Source of the DNA: Acidobacteriota bacterium
GTDB taxonomy: Bacteria > Acidobacteriota > Terriglobia > Versatilivoradales > Versatilivoraceae
Assembly: GCA_022616615.1 (NCBI GenBank)
Contig: JAKEER010000648.1
Span: forward strand, 1 to 41,030
Direction of reading: 5' to 3'
Length of the DNA: 41,030 nt
Shown: positions 32,775 to 40,570 of the stretch, in pieces
How positions within the stretch are numbered: position 1 is the stretch's first letter
Layout of the letters: each line of letters begins with the position of its first letter
Made by a program: the position numbers and the translations under genes
Notes under the pieces: model-generated
What the model saw: only the letters and a program-made list of their open reading frames with translations
Databases searched by the model: none
Told to the model about the DNA's origin: nothing

Positions 32775-33491
32775 TCAGTCCAGAGAACCTGTAAATGCGA
32801 CATTGGACCAGGGCAGCCACGGAGTGACAACACGAAATGGTCTAAGATTCCTAAATCCGGCCGTCTTCAGCGCCCTTCTCAGTTCCAGTGTCCCACGCAG
32901 TTTTTCCGCATGACAGCATTTCACAATCAGCCCTGTAATTCGTGCGGTTAGAACCGGGCTGAATTCCCAAAGGACCACTCGCCCCGCGGGCTTCAAGACT
33001 CTCTTGGCTTCCCACAAGACCTTGTTCAACTGTTCGTCTGTAAGATACTTGATGACGTGAGATAGCAAGACCACATCAAAACCAGAGTTACCTATAGGCA
33101 GAGACAGCCCGCTTGCAACAACGAGCGAAACCGGCTTCTGCCTGCCAGGCTCTAATGCCCTTGAGTGTCCTTGCCTAACCATTTGAATGGACAAGTCAAC
33201 GCCGAGATAAGTCGCCGTTGATCGGAGCCGGCGTCGAGTGGCTGTCAAAACTGATCCCATCCCGCAGCCAATTTCCAGGACACTGACGCCAGAAGCGAGG
33301 CCAGCAGCCCGAATGAAGGAACCTGAATAGACGACGCCACTCAATCTGAAGATGAAGCGACCCACCATTGAAACCAGCCTGGCCCCTCCGATCCACCTGT
33401 CATAGAACCTTCGGGTGTCAGATTCTGCCTTTGACAAGAGAGCAGGAAATAGCGGGCAGGGCCGCGATGGTTGATGGATTCTGGCTTTCAA
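32775..33491 (-). CDS. Class I SAM-dependent methyltransferase
   Basis: 238 residues. The likely start is TTG at 33491 with AAGGAG ten bases upstream. The SAM-binding glycine motif VLEIGCGMGS (71-80) is followed by the acidic-loop strand YLGVDLSIQMV and the LPIGNSGFDVVLLSHVIKYL segment, a standard Methyltransf_11-type core. Substrate (small molecule, lipid or peptide) is not readable. It lies 112 bases downstream of the ATP-grasp gene on the same strand, and an inverted repeat (GAGCCCCAG near 33513 and CTGGGGTGGGCTC near 33549) in that gap may attenuate or stabilise the transcript. It probably belongs to the same cassette. Confidence 0.85.
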   Translation of the reverse strand: MKARIHQPSRPCPLFPALLSKAESDTRRFYDRWIGGARLVSMVGRFIFRLSGVVYSGSFIRAAGLASGVSVLEIGCGMGSVLTATRRRLRSTATYLGVDLSIQMVRQGHSRALEPGRQKPVSLVVASGLSLPIGNSGFDVVLLSHVIKYLTDEQLNKVLWEAKRVLKPAGRVVLWEFSPVLTARITGLIVKCCHAEKLRGTLELRRALKTAGFRNLRPFRVVTPWLPWSNVAFTGSLD

Positions 33492-33603
33492 TTTTGATGG
33501 TCTCCTTATGCCTGAGCCCCAGGATACAGAGAATCAGATTTTGGCCGTCTGGGGTGGGCTCAGCCAGGGCTCAGCCCCCTGGACCGTTCCAAAGATTTCA
33601 CGA

Positions 33604-34635
33604 TCACTTGATCGGGTGATAATTCATCCCCAAGGTTATGATCTTTTTCAGCAGCGACTCATACTTCAGGCCGCAATGCTCGGCGGAGTCGGCAAAATCC
33701 TCGTTTTGCGCTATCTGCGGGTTGGGGTTCACTTCGAGCAGGTACATGAGACCATCCTCAGTCATGCGGTAATCCATCCTCGCGTATCCGCTGAGACCGA
33801 GTATCCGGTAGATGCGTTTCGAAAGCCGTTCGAATTCCTTTTTCTTTTGAGGCCCAAGCTCTGCGGGCTGCGTTATCAAGCCGATCTTCTTCTGATAGTT
33901 CACGTCCCATTTGGCTTTACCAGTCGCAATATTCAAAGCGCCGGCGGACAGGTTAGTCATCACCAGCTCCCAAGGCGTATAAGCTTGAAGCCTTTGATTC
34001 CCGATCACTCCAACATAAATCTCGCGCCCCTCAACATACTCTTCGGCAATCGCAGGCGTCTGGTTCTGACGGTGAATGAAATCCACACGCTCTTTCAGCT
34101 TTTCGTCATCGCGCACGACCGAAGCCTGGGCAATGCCGATTGAACCTTCGTCGCTCAAGGACTTGACGAACAGCGGAAATCTCAATCGATTGGGCCGCTG
34201 CCCATTGCGACCGAGCGGGTAAACCGCGAAGCGCGGCACGTGGATGCGATGGTATGCCATGACTTTCTTAGTCAAAGCCTTGTCGCGGCTCAGAGTCAAT
34301 CCCCGCGGATTACATCCCGTATACTTCTGCTTCATCAACTCAAGATAGCTAACCACGTGCTGGTCAAAGAGGGGGTACCCATCAAACTCCTCAAGCAGGT
34401 TGAATGCGACGTGCGGTTTGTGGTCATGAATAGCTTGTCGGATCACACCGAGTTCGCTTCGAACGCCGACGGGCTGGACTTCATGTCCCATTCCGCGCAG
34501 CGTTGAAACCACGTCGTACTCAGTCCGCCAAGGCTGGCTTTTTTTGTCATCCACGCCAGCCAAGGTCTCGGGCGGCAGCAATTCTTCCTGCGCCAGCACA
34601 ATGATGCGAAGCCTTCTCGTGCCCCTCTGACTCAT
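33604..34635 (-). CDS. ATP-grasp ligase, D-Ala-D-Ala ligase-like
   Basis: 343-residue soluble enzyme of the ATP-grasp superfamily, which forms an amide between a carboxylate (activated as acyl phosphate) and an amine. Visible: an N-terminal domain with VAFNLLEEFDG (77-85), Lys119 and Lys158 (FPLFVKSL) as ATP contacts, the flexible SDEGSIGI loop (161-168), EEYVEGREIYVGV (198-210), and metal-binding Asp288 (ARMDYR), Glu301 and Asn303 in LLEVNPNPQI. It is closer to Ddl-like ligases of secondary roles than to housekeeping Ddl: no peptidoglycan genes are near, and the gene overlaps a zinc metallopeptidase by four bases (ATGA at 34632-34635). Substrate is unknown. Confidence 0.88.
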   Translation of the reverse strand: MSQRGTRRLRIIVLAQEELLPPETLAGVDDKKSQPWRTEYDVVSTLRGMGHEVQPVGVRSELGVIRQAIHDHKPHVAFNLLEEFDGYPLFDQHVVSYLELMKQKYTGCNPRGLTLSRDKALTKKVMAYHRIHVPRFAVYPLGRNGQRPNRLRFPLFVKSLSDEGSIGIAQASVVRDDEKLKERVDFIHRQNQTPAIAEEYVEGREIYVGVIGNQRLQAYTPWELVMTNLSAGALNIATGKAKWDVNYQKKIGLITQPAELGPQKKKEFERLSKRIYRILGLSGYARMDYRMTEDGLMYLLEVNPNPQIAQNEDFADSAEHCGLKYESLLKKIITLGMNYHPIK

Positions 34636-35762
34636 AGGGCAATCCTGTGATAGCCCGAGTGAATCCCGTTCATGGTCTGAACCGTCAAGAGCACAAGCAG
34701 CCTATGCCTGGTATGCGCTTCTGTCAGGCCGAGCCGCAGCTTCAGTTCCCTGCAGCGGTTAATTATAGTGATAAACATTTGATGAATCGCGTAACTGTGC
34801 ACGCCGGTCCCTTCTGCAACGTCCTGGCAGAGTTCGCGGCGGTGACGTTGGAGGAAACTGACCGCACTCGAACAGTGTTTGTGGCGAGGCTCGGAGGAGA
34901 AGATGCGAAGCAAATCGCGATCATAGTCAGGCGGCCAGTGAAACGCATAATGCCGGCGCTTACTCCGATAATGCTCGCGCAGAGTCATGACAATGTCAGG
35001 CAATTCTTCGAACGTCTGGCGCGACTTATTGAATGAGGGATTTCCCGCGATTGCTTTCATGATTTGGTTGACATACTCCAGCTTGTTTAAGGCAGGCCAT
35101 CCCTCGTACTGTCTTCTCCATCTCGACCCGGCTGCAAGCCAAACGGCAAAGGTTTCGGCAAAATCTTCGGCGGGATGTGCTTGCGCATACCAGGCCGGGA
35201 GATGCAGAACATAGTTGCGGCTATGGGGTTCTGGTGTGTACCAGTCAGGATACCGGCGCGCGAATGAACCGAACAACCTACGGTAATGCGGCCTGATATG
35301 AAGGCGAAACGCATTGTCTATTGCATGACCAGCTTCGTGCCGCATAATCCGGAGACAATCCTTCTCAGTGCCGCCTTCGACTTCGAGCATCTGTTTGCGC
35401 TCCAGTTTAGACAAGCGAGGATGGGCAAGATAGAAGGGCATGGCGAAGCCGGGGATCTGGTCAGGTGTGAACCACTCTTTGGACAACCAGACATGAGGCT
35501 TAAAACAGAGGCCGCGTGCCTCCAGCTCTTTGTAAAGCCGGTCAAGACGGTGTTCCAACGGCGAGCCTTTGATGCTTAAGGGCAGGTCGCAAAGGCGCGT
35601 ATCGAGCAACTGCTCGTCGGTCATGGTATCCAACGCTCTTACCGGGAGCCCTATCCTGCAGCTCATCTGGAATTTTTTCAATCGCTTGCCCCGCAACACG
35701 GCGCCCCCACCCCTTATTAATGATTCAGCGCCTGACGCTATCGAGCTGCCTTCAGGAGTCAT
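34632..35762 (-). CDS. Putative zinc-binding metallopeptidase (Peptidase_Mx-like)
   Basis: 376 residues, or ~330 if translation starts at an internal ATG (Met33 or Met47); conservation seems to begin near DTMTDEQLLDTRLCDL, and no start has a strong ribosome-binding site. The core motif is RHEAGHAIDNAFRLH with the zinc HExxH at His142, Glu143, His146, and a downstream HPAEDFAETFAVWL (196-209) that should supply the third ligand (Glu199 or Glu203). Other conserved parts are PHVWLSKEWFTPDQIPGFAM and LEVEGGTEKDCLRI. No signal peptide is evident, so it is cytosolic. Coupling to the ATP-grasp ligase gene suggests that the two act on the same peptide-like substrate, which is inference. Confidence 0.82.
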   Translation of the reverse strand: MTPEGSSIASGAESLIRGGGAVLRGKRLKKFQMSCRIGLPVRALDTMTDEQLLDTRLCDLPLSIKGSPLEHRLDRLYKELEARGLCFKPHVWLSKEWFTPDQIPGFAMPFYLAHPRLSKLERKQMLEVEGGTEKDCLRIMRHEAGHAIDNAFRLHIRPHYRRLFGSFARRYPDWYTPEPHSRNYVLHLPAWYAQAHPAEDFAETFAVWLAAGSRWRRQYEGWPALNKLEYVNQIMKAIAGNPSFNKSRQTFEELPDIVMTLREHYRSKRRHYAFHWPPDYDRDLLRIFSSEPRHKHCSSAVSFLQRHRRELCQDVAEGTGVHSYAIHQMFITIINRCRELKLRLGLTEAHTRHRLLVLLTVQTMNGIHSGYHRIAL

Positions 35763-36535
35763 CCGACTCTAGCGCACATCACCAGTTTCGTTCTGTTTCA
35801 TGGCAAACGCAAGCTTTGGGGAGATCGCGATAAAAACAATTGAAAAATTTGGCTCCCCTCGCCTCCCGTGAGGGGGCCTGATCTTTACCCATTAAGTCGC
35901 CTTGCTGAACACAGGGGGCGTTTACGTCGCAGGAACTTGAGGGGGATAAGCGTCGGTTTCGAGCAGCTGCCTAAGCCCCCTTGTAGTCCCCCTGTTCAAA
36001 ACGTTGGGGAGAGAGGACCGACTTTTTCATTGAATTTCAATTTCTTCACAGCTCCGCTTTATTTGACGTGGCTCTGTTTTACGCAGGATCTTACTTTCGC
36101 TCAAGCGAAAGAGGTGCGTTCGTCCTTCTCGATTTTTCGCTTTGTTTTTCACTTCGCCGGGGACGATTCTTGTCCCGAAAACGGCGGGATGCCCTTAAAA
36201 TGAGTTCTGCGCTGAGTGTTTGCTCCTGTGCAACCGAACGGTTCTGTCCTGAGGCTTCCTTAGAGTGGTCCCATCCGGCTCAACACGAAGCGTAGTTTTT
36301 TCGTCCCGTTTGGCCAAACGATCCGGTTTGAGCCAAACACAGACCAGCCTGCAATTGTCAGATTCGTCGAAGTCCTTCACACAGCGGTAACTCCCTCTGA
36401 GCTTCCTCAGCGGTGAGTCCAGCCGGATATAAAGCAAGAATGGACTTCATTTTGTGTCGCAGCCCCCATCTCAAGGCCTGATCTTTACCGATCAGTCGCG
36501 TCGCTGAACACAGGGCAGTGTGCGTCCAACGGTAG
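35763..36535. repeat. Gene-free repeat region including family A copy 4
   Basis: Family A copy at about 35826-36055: CAATTGAAAAATTTGGCTCC at the left and TCAATTTCTTCACAGCTCCG at the right, with a diverged interior (CTGATCTTTACCCATTAAGT and CACAGGGGGCGTTTACGTCG). The interior motif is repeated at 36479-36530 (CTGATCTTTACCGATCAGTC ... CTGAACACAGGGCAGTG), apparently a fragment of another copy. No convincing gene on either strand; small frames here are repeat-derived. Confidence 0.65.
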
Positions 36536-36774
36536 GTCCCCGGAGGGGACCAATTTGAATAGCCCCGGGTGGCGCGTCAGGCTGCGCCACCCGGGGTAAA
36601 TGTCGCCAAAGACACCAACCCTGAAAGGGTCGAGCAGGAATGGTACCTTTGAAGATTGCCGAAGTTTGGTTCAACCCTTTCAGGGTTGGATCTGAAACGT
36701 TCTTGCTACCGTGGGTTTCGCTCTGCGCTGCTGCGCTCAACCCCCGGCTATTCATATTAGTCCCCTCCGGGGAC
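36536..36774. repeat. Nested inverted repeat with GTCCCCGGAGGGGAC ends
   Basis: Outer palindromes GTCCCCGGAGGGGAC (36536-36550) and GTCCCCTCCGGGGAC (36760-36774), each followed or preceded by a shared AATttGAATAGCC segment, enclose inverted copies of CAACCCTGAAAGGGT (about 36636) and ACCCTTTCAGGGTTG, and a GCCCCGGGTGGCGC/GCGCCACCCGGGG hairpin. It is a ~239-base structure without coding content. Confidence 0.75.
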
Positions 36775-37312
36775 AACAGAGAATCAAGCTCTGTGTCAAG
36801 CAAAGGACTTGTCGGACACGCCCCCCGTCTCAAGGCAGAGGCCATGAAGGTCATACCTCCGAGTCAGGGCGCTTGAGAGACGCGACTTTTCCACGAAAGG
36901 CCGCGAATGTTCTTACTGTGCCTCAACTCCAGCAGGGGTCCGTCTTCCCGTCTTTTGCCGCGTTTTGGGGCCGCGGCGCAGTTCCTGAAAGCCACAAAAA
37001 AACCCTGAGCGCGTTTAGAAAGGCGTCGTCCAAGGAACCAATTTCGTTTGTAGTCCTGGCTTTAGCCGGAAAACCGGCGCTCCGTGCCGCCTAAAGGACG
37101 GACTACGAAGTAGCGAGCACCCTCAGACCGCCGAGGGTAGCGTCTCCGTCGACCGCGGCCCCCTCACCCGGCCTTCGGCCACCCTCTCCCCACAAACGGG
37201 AGAGGGAGTTGCCTTCGAATTCGACCGAACTTTGAACTTGGTCGCCAGCAAGTGAAACTAGAGAGGCATCTTTAAACACTCCTCTGAGAAACCCTGAGAA
37301 ACGGAGGGTACG
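36775..37312. other. Gene-free upstream region of the gpgS operon
   Basis: It contains a GTAGTCCTGGCTTTAGCCGG/GGACGGACTAC inverted pair at about 37051-37108 and a CCTCACCCGGCCTTCGGCCA hairpin near 37161. The last ~80 bases (37230-37312) should hold the operon promoter; ACGGAGGGTACG just before 37313 gives the ribosome-binding site. No gene was found. Confidence 0.55.
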
Positions 37313-38530
37313 ATGGCGGACTTTTACCAAAACATCGTTCCGACCTTTACGCGACTCGAAAACGAAGATCTCATCGAGATGGAAGAATCGCTGACAAAAG
37401 CCGCTGTTCGCTTCCCGATTGGCGTGATCATTCCGGCGCTGTTCAAGGATCTTTCTTCTGCGGCAATGAAAAACATCATTCGCGAGCTCTCTACCATGGG
37501 CTTTATTAGCCGTGTTTACATCAGTCTGGATCGCGGAACTCCTGAGGAATATCGGGAAGCGCAGAAAATTGTACAGCCGCTGAAGAGCAGGGCTCGTGTC
37601 TTATGGAACGATTCACCGGCAGTGCAGTCGGTGATTGCCAGGATCAACGAGACCCTTCCGGTCGGCCCGCGGGGCAAGGGTCAGGCGATTTGGACGGCAT
37701 TAGGTTATGCCTTAGGGAAGAGCGAGGTCTCTGTAGTTGCCTTTCACGACGCAGACGTTCTTACATACGATCGAGGATTTCTGCTGCGACTGCTCTTTCC
37801 GGTGGTGCGGCTGCGTTACCAGTTTTCCAAAGGGTTCTACGCGCGCTATTCTGACCGTTTGCACGGGCGCGTCGTGCGGCTGTTTTACTTTCCTTTCGTC
37901 AAAGCGCTGCGAAAGATCCTGCAGAAGATCGAGTTTCTCGAATACATGTCTGACTTCCGCTATCCGCTTTCGGGCGAGATTGCCACGTTTGCCAGCATCG
38001 CCAACGAGCTTCGCTTTCCCTCCGACTGGGGGATTGAGGTTGGGATCCTGTCGGAGATGTATCGCATCGTGCGGCCCCATCGAATCTGCCAAGTAGAAAT
38101 CACACCGCGTTACGATCATAAGCATCAAGACGTCGGACATGACCCGGCTTCTGGTCTGGCCCGCATGGTCTCCGACATCGCGCGCACATTTTTCACCCAA
38201 CTCAGCTCCAGCGGATGCGTTCTGAATACGGATACTTTGCGCGCGCTGAAGCACACTTACATGGCCAACGCCCGGGCGTACGTGAAAACCTACGAAGATC
38301 ATTCCAAGATGAGCGCTCTAACCCAGTTTGATATGCATCAAGAGTTGGGTTCGATCGAGATGTTTGCCAGCGTTCTGGATAGTGCTTTCCAAGAATTCCA
38401 AAGCCATCCCTTTGGTTCGCCCCTTATCCCCGAGTGGCGGCGCATTGAAGTAGCCCTAGAGGGCATCTTGTCAGAATTGGCCGCCGCATTTGACAACCCG
38501 CGGTCAAAAGTCGCAGCGAGGCCGGTATGA
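37313..38530 (+). CDS. gpgS: Glucosyl-3-phosphoglycerate synthase-like glycosyltransferase (GT81)
   Basis: 405-residue cytosolic retaining glycosyltransferase. By family it transfers glucose from an NDP-glucose to 3-phosphoglycerate, the first step to glucosylglycerate, a compatible solute. Motifs: PIGVIIPALFKDL (35-47), VLWNDSPAVQ, the GKG loop (121-123), metal-binding Asp146-Ala-Asp148 in FHDADVLTYDR, FSKGFYARYSDRLHGRVVRL (171-190), the acceptor region YPLSGE (217-222), SDWGIEVG (237-244) and YDHKHQ (267-272). The ATG at 37313 has GGAGG upstream. It is followed by another glycosyltransferase and an MscS-like gene. No dedicated phosphatase (gpgP) is in the window. Confidence 0.85.
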   Translation: MADFYQNIVPTFTRLENEDLIEMEESLTKAAVRFPIGVIIPALFKDLSSAAMKNIIRELSTMGFISRVYISLDRGTPEEYREAQKIVQPLKSRARVLWNDSPAVQSVIARINETLPVGPRGKGQAIWTALGYALGKSEVSVVAFHDADVLTYDRGFLLRLLFPVVRLRYQFSKGFYARYSDRLHGRVVRLFYFPFVKALRKILQKIEFLEYMSDFRYPLSGEIATFASIANELRFPSDWGIEVGILSEMYRIVRPHRICQVEITPRYDHKHQDVGHDPASGLARMVSDIARTFFTQLSSSGCVLNTDTLRALKHTYMANARAYVKTYEDHSKMSALTQFDMHQELGSIEMFASVLDSAFQEFQSHPFGSPLIPEWRRIEVALEGILSELAAAFDNPRSKVAARPV

Positions 38531-38574
38531 ACTGGACAAGCGGCGTGCCTTAAAAGATGGGATGAAAAGAGTCA

Positions 38575-39882
38575 ATGAAAGAGAATGTCCAAAATAACCT
38601 TTCCAGTGAACTCCTCACTCGCCTGAACGAAATCGGTGAAGCCGAGATCGTTGTGGGGATCCCCAGCTACAACAATGCGCGCACCATCGGTCATGTCGTC
38701 CGAGCCGTCAACGCCGGCTTGGCGAAATACTTCCCGGAGCGGAAATCGCTCATTGTCAATTCGGACGGCGGCTCGAACGACGGCACACGCGAAGCCGTGC
38801 TTAGAGCCGAGTTAGACGTCGACTCGGTCTTGCTGGTTTCGCACCCGGTTCGCCTGGTTTCAAGGATCAGCACGCCTTATCATGGCATCCCAGGCAAAGG
38901 GAGTGCCTTCCGCACTATTTTTGCCGTAGCCAAGCACCTGAACGCTAAGGCTTGCGTGGTGGTCCATTCGGACCTGCGCAGCATAACCCCGCAATGGGTG
39001 GAGCTACTGGCAAAGCCAATCCTGGAGCGCGACCTGGATTACATCGCCCCTTACTACCTGCGCCACAAGTACGACGGCACAATCACCAATAGCATTATCT
39101 ATCCCATCACACGCAGTCTGTTTGGTAAGCACGTGCGGCAGCCCATCGGCGGTGAATTCGGTCTCTCCGGTCGATTGGCTGCTCACTACCTGGAGAAAGA
39201 GGTCTGGGGAACGGACGTGGCTCGTTTCGGGATTGATATTTGGATGACCGTTACCGCGATCGCCGAAGGATTCCGCGTGGCGCAATCCTATCTGGGCGCG
39301 AAGCTGCACGACGCCAAAGATCCCGGTTCAGATCTCACCAGCATGTTCCGGCAAGTTGTAGGTTCAGTCTTTGGATTAATGGAAACTTATTCTTCCGTGT
39401 GGCAGGCGGTGAACGGTTCGCAGCCGGTGCCAATGTTTGGCTTTCCCTTTGAAGTGGGAGTGGAGCCGATCTCGGTCAACGTTGAGCGGATGATCAAGAC
39501 CTACCGGCAGGGCGTTTCAGATCTTCGTGAGATTTTCCAAGATTTTCTCTCACCGCAGACCTTTCAGGCCTTGACCCCTTGTGCAGAAAGGAGCGGCGAG
39601 GATTTTCGAATCCCGGACCTGCTTTGGGTGCACCTGATTTATGAATTTGCGGCGGCGTACCATCACAAGGCGCTGGATCGCGATCACTTGATGCAGTCCC
39701 TGGTGCCGCTGTACCTGGGCCGCACGGCATCTTTCGTCTTGGAAGTGCGAGAAAGCAGTGCAAGCGAGGTCGAGCAACGCATCGAAAAGCTATGTAATGT
39801 CTTCGAAGCCGAGCGACCGTATCTGCATCACCACTGGAACGACAGATCCAGAAAGGAGAAAGACTATGCCAGGACTAATTGA
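38575..39882 (+). CDS. Second glycosyltransferase (GT-A fold, GT2/GT78-like)
   Basis: 435 residues. The GT-A core shows GIPSYNN (29-34), DGGSNDG (64-70), a GKG loop (107-109), a DxD-equivalent SDLRS (133-136 region; first Asp replaced by His-Ser), QPIGGEFGLS (189-198), GIDIWMTV (219-226) and KLHDAKDP (243-250). The QPxGGE/GIDIW/KxHxxKDP pattern resembles mannosylglycerate synthase-type (GT78) and related compatible-solute transferases. In the GpgS context it could add a second sugar (for example mannose to glucosylglycerate or its phosphate) or make glucosylglycerate directly; neither is proven. A helical C-terminal extension (about 260-435) follows. It overlaps the next gene by 17 bases. Confidence 0.8.
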   Translation: MKENVQNNLSSELLTRLNEIGEAEIVVGIPSYNNARTIGHVVRAVNAGLAKYFPERKSLIVNSDGGSNDGTREAVLRAELDVDSVLLVSHPVRLVSRISTPYHGIPGKGSAFRTIFAVAKHLNAKACVVVHSDLRSITPQWVELLAKPILERDLDYIAPYYLRHKYDGTITNSIIYPITRSLFGKHVRQPIGGEFGLSGRLAAHYLEKEVWGTDVARFGIDIWMTVTAIAEGFRVAQSYLGAKLHDAKDPGSDLTSMFRQVVGSVFGLMETYSSVWQAVNGSQPVPMFGFPFEVGVEPISVNVERMIKTYRQGVSDLREIFQDFLSPQTFQALTPCAERSGEDFRIPDLLWVHLIYEFAAAYHHKALDRDHLMQSLVPLYLGRTASFVLEVRESSASEVEQRIEKLCNVFEAERPYLHHHWNDRSRKEKDYARTN

Positions 39883-40570
39883 AAAAGCCGTTATCGAGCC
39901 TTTCCACCGGCTGGCCCAACAGCTGGCGCTGGTTGTTCCCGCCCTAATCACTGTGCTGGTGATCTTAGTCATCGGAGGCGCGCTCGCCTATGTGGCGCGG
40001 CTGCTGACTTACCGCTTGCTTGTGGCGACCCACTTTGACCGCCTGATGATCCAGACGGGCGTGGCGAGCACGATTGATCGGGCGCGTGTTTTTCGCTCAC
40101 CCAGCGATTTCGGTGCCAGGCTGGTTCAGGGGGTTTTGTGGATGTTTATCATCCTGCTTGCTCTGAGTGCGACCAACGCTCAGATGACTCAGGACCTGGT
40201 GGTCCGTTTTGTGAACTATGTGCCAGACATCATTGCGGCAACGCTGGTTCGATTGCTCGGCTCGGTGGTCAGCAAATTCCTGGCGCGCAGCGCGCTCCTG
40301 GCTGCTGTGAACTCACACTGGTCGGGAGCGCGTCTCATTGCGGGAGGAGTCCGGTTGCTGGTCATGAGCTTGGCCGTGGTCATTGCCCTCGAACAGCTCC
40401 GCATCGGGCGCACCGCGCTGCTCGTCAGTTTCGGGATACTGTTTGGAGGAGTCGTCATCGGAGGAGCCATCGCTTTCGGCTTTGTGGCCCGGGATCTGGC
40501 CCGTGAGTGGGTGCAATCGATTCTGAAGTCTCGTGCATCCGAGGATGAGGAAGTCTTCCGCCACCTGTGA
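39866..40570 (+). CDS. MscS-like membrane protein lacking the cytoplasmic beta domain
   Basis: 234 residues. The ATG at 39866 has AAGGAG eight bases upstream and lies inside the end of the preceding gene, so the frame open from 39758 is not used. About five hydrophobic segments (near 18-47, 83-107, 113-140, 157-178 and 184-212) resemble the conserved TM-helix repeat of small mechanosensitive channels; the last is Gly-rich and ends AIAFGFVARDLAREWVQ, like the pore-lining helix of MscS, but the protein stops soon after, without the beta domain and vestibule. Position at the end of a compatible-solute operon fits osmotic release or sensing; that role is inferred. Confidence 0.75.
   Translation: MPGLIEKAVIEPFHRLAQQLALVVPALITVLVILVIGGALAYVARLLTYRLLVATHFDRLMIQTGVASTIDRARVFRSPSDFGARLVQGVLWMFIILLALSATNAQMTQDLVVRFVNYVPDIIAATLVRLLGSVVSKFLARSALLAAVNSHWSGARLIAGGVRLLVMSLAVVIALEQLRIGRTALLVSFGILFGGVVIGGAIAFGFVARDLAREWVQSILKSRASEDEEVFRHL

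Noticed and set aside
33604-34635. Housekeeping D-alanine-D-alanine ligase (ddl)
   Set aside because: The fold matches, but overlap with a metallopeptidase gene and the absence of murein genes argue for a different substrate; the ddl symbol was therefore not used.
35868-37094. Several small frames of 60-130 codons
   Set aside because: They run through palindromic repeat DNA on both strands, lack ribosome-binding sites and show no protein features.
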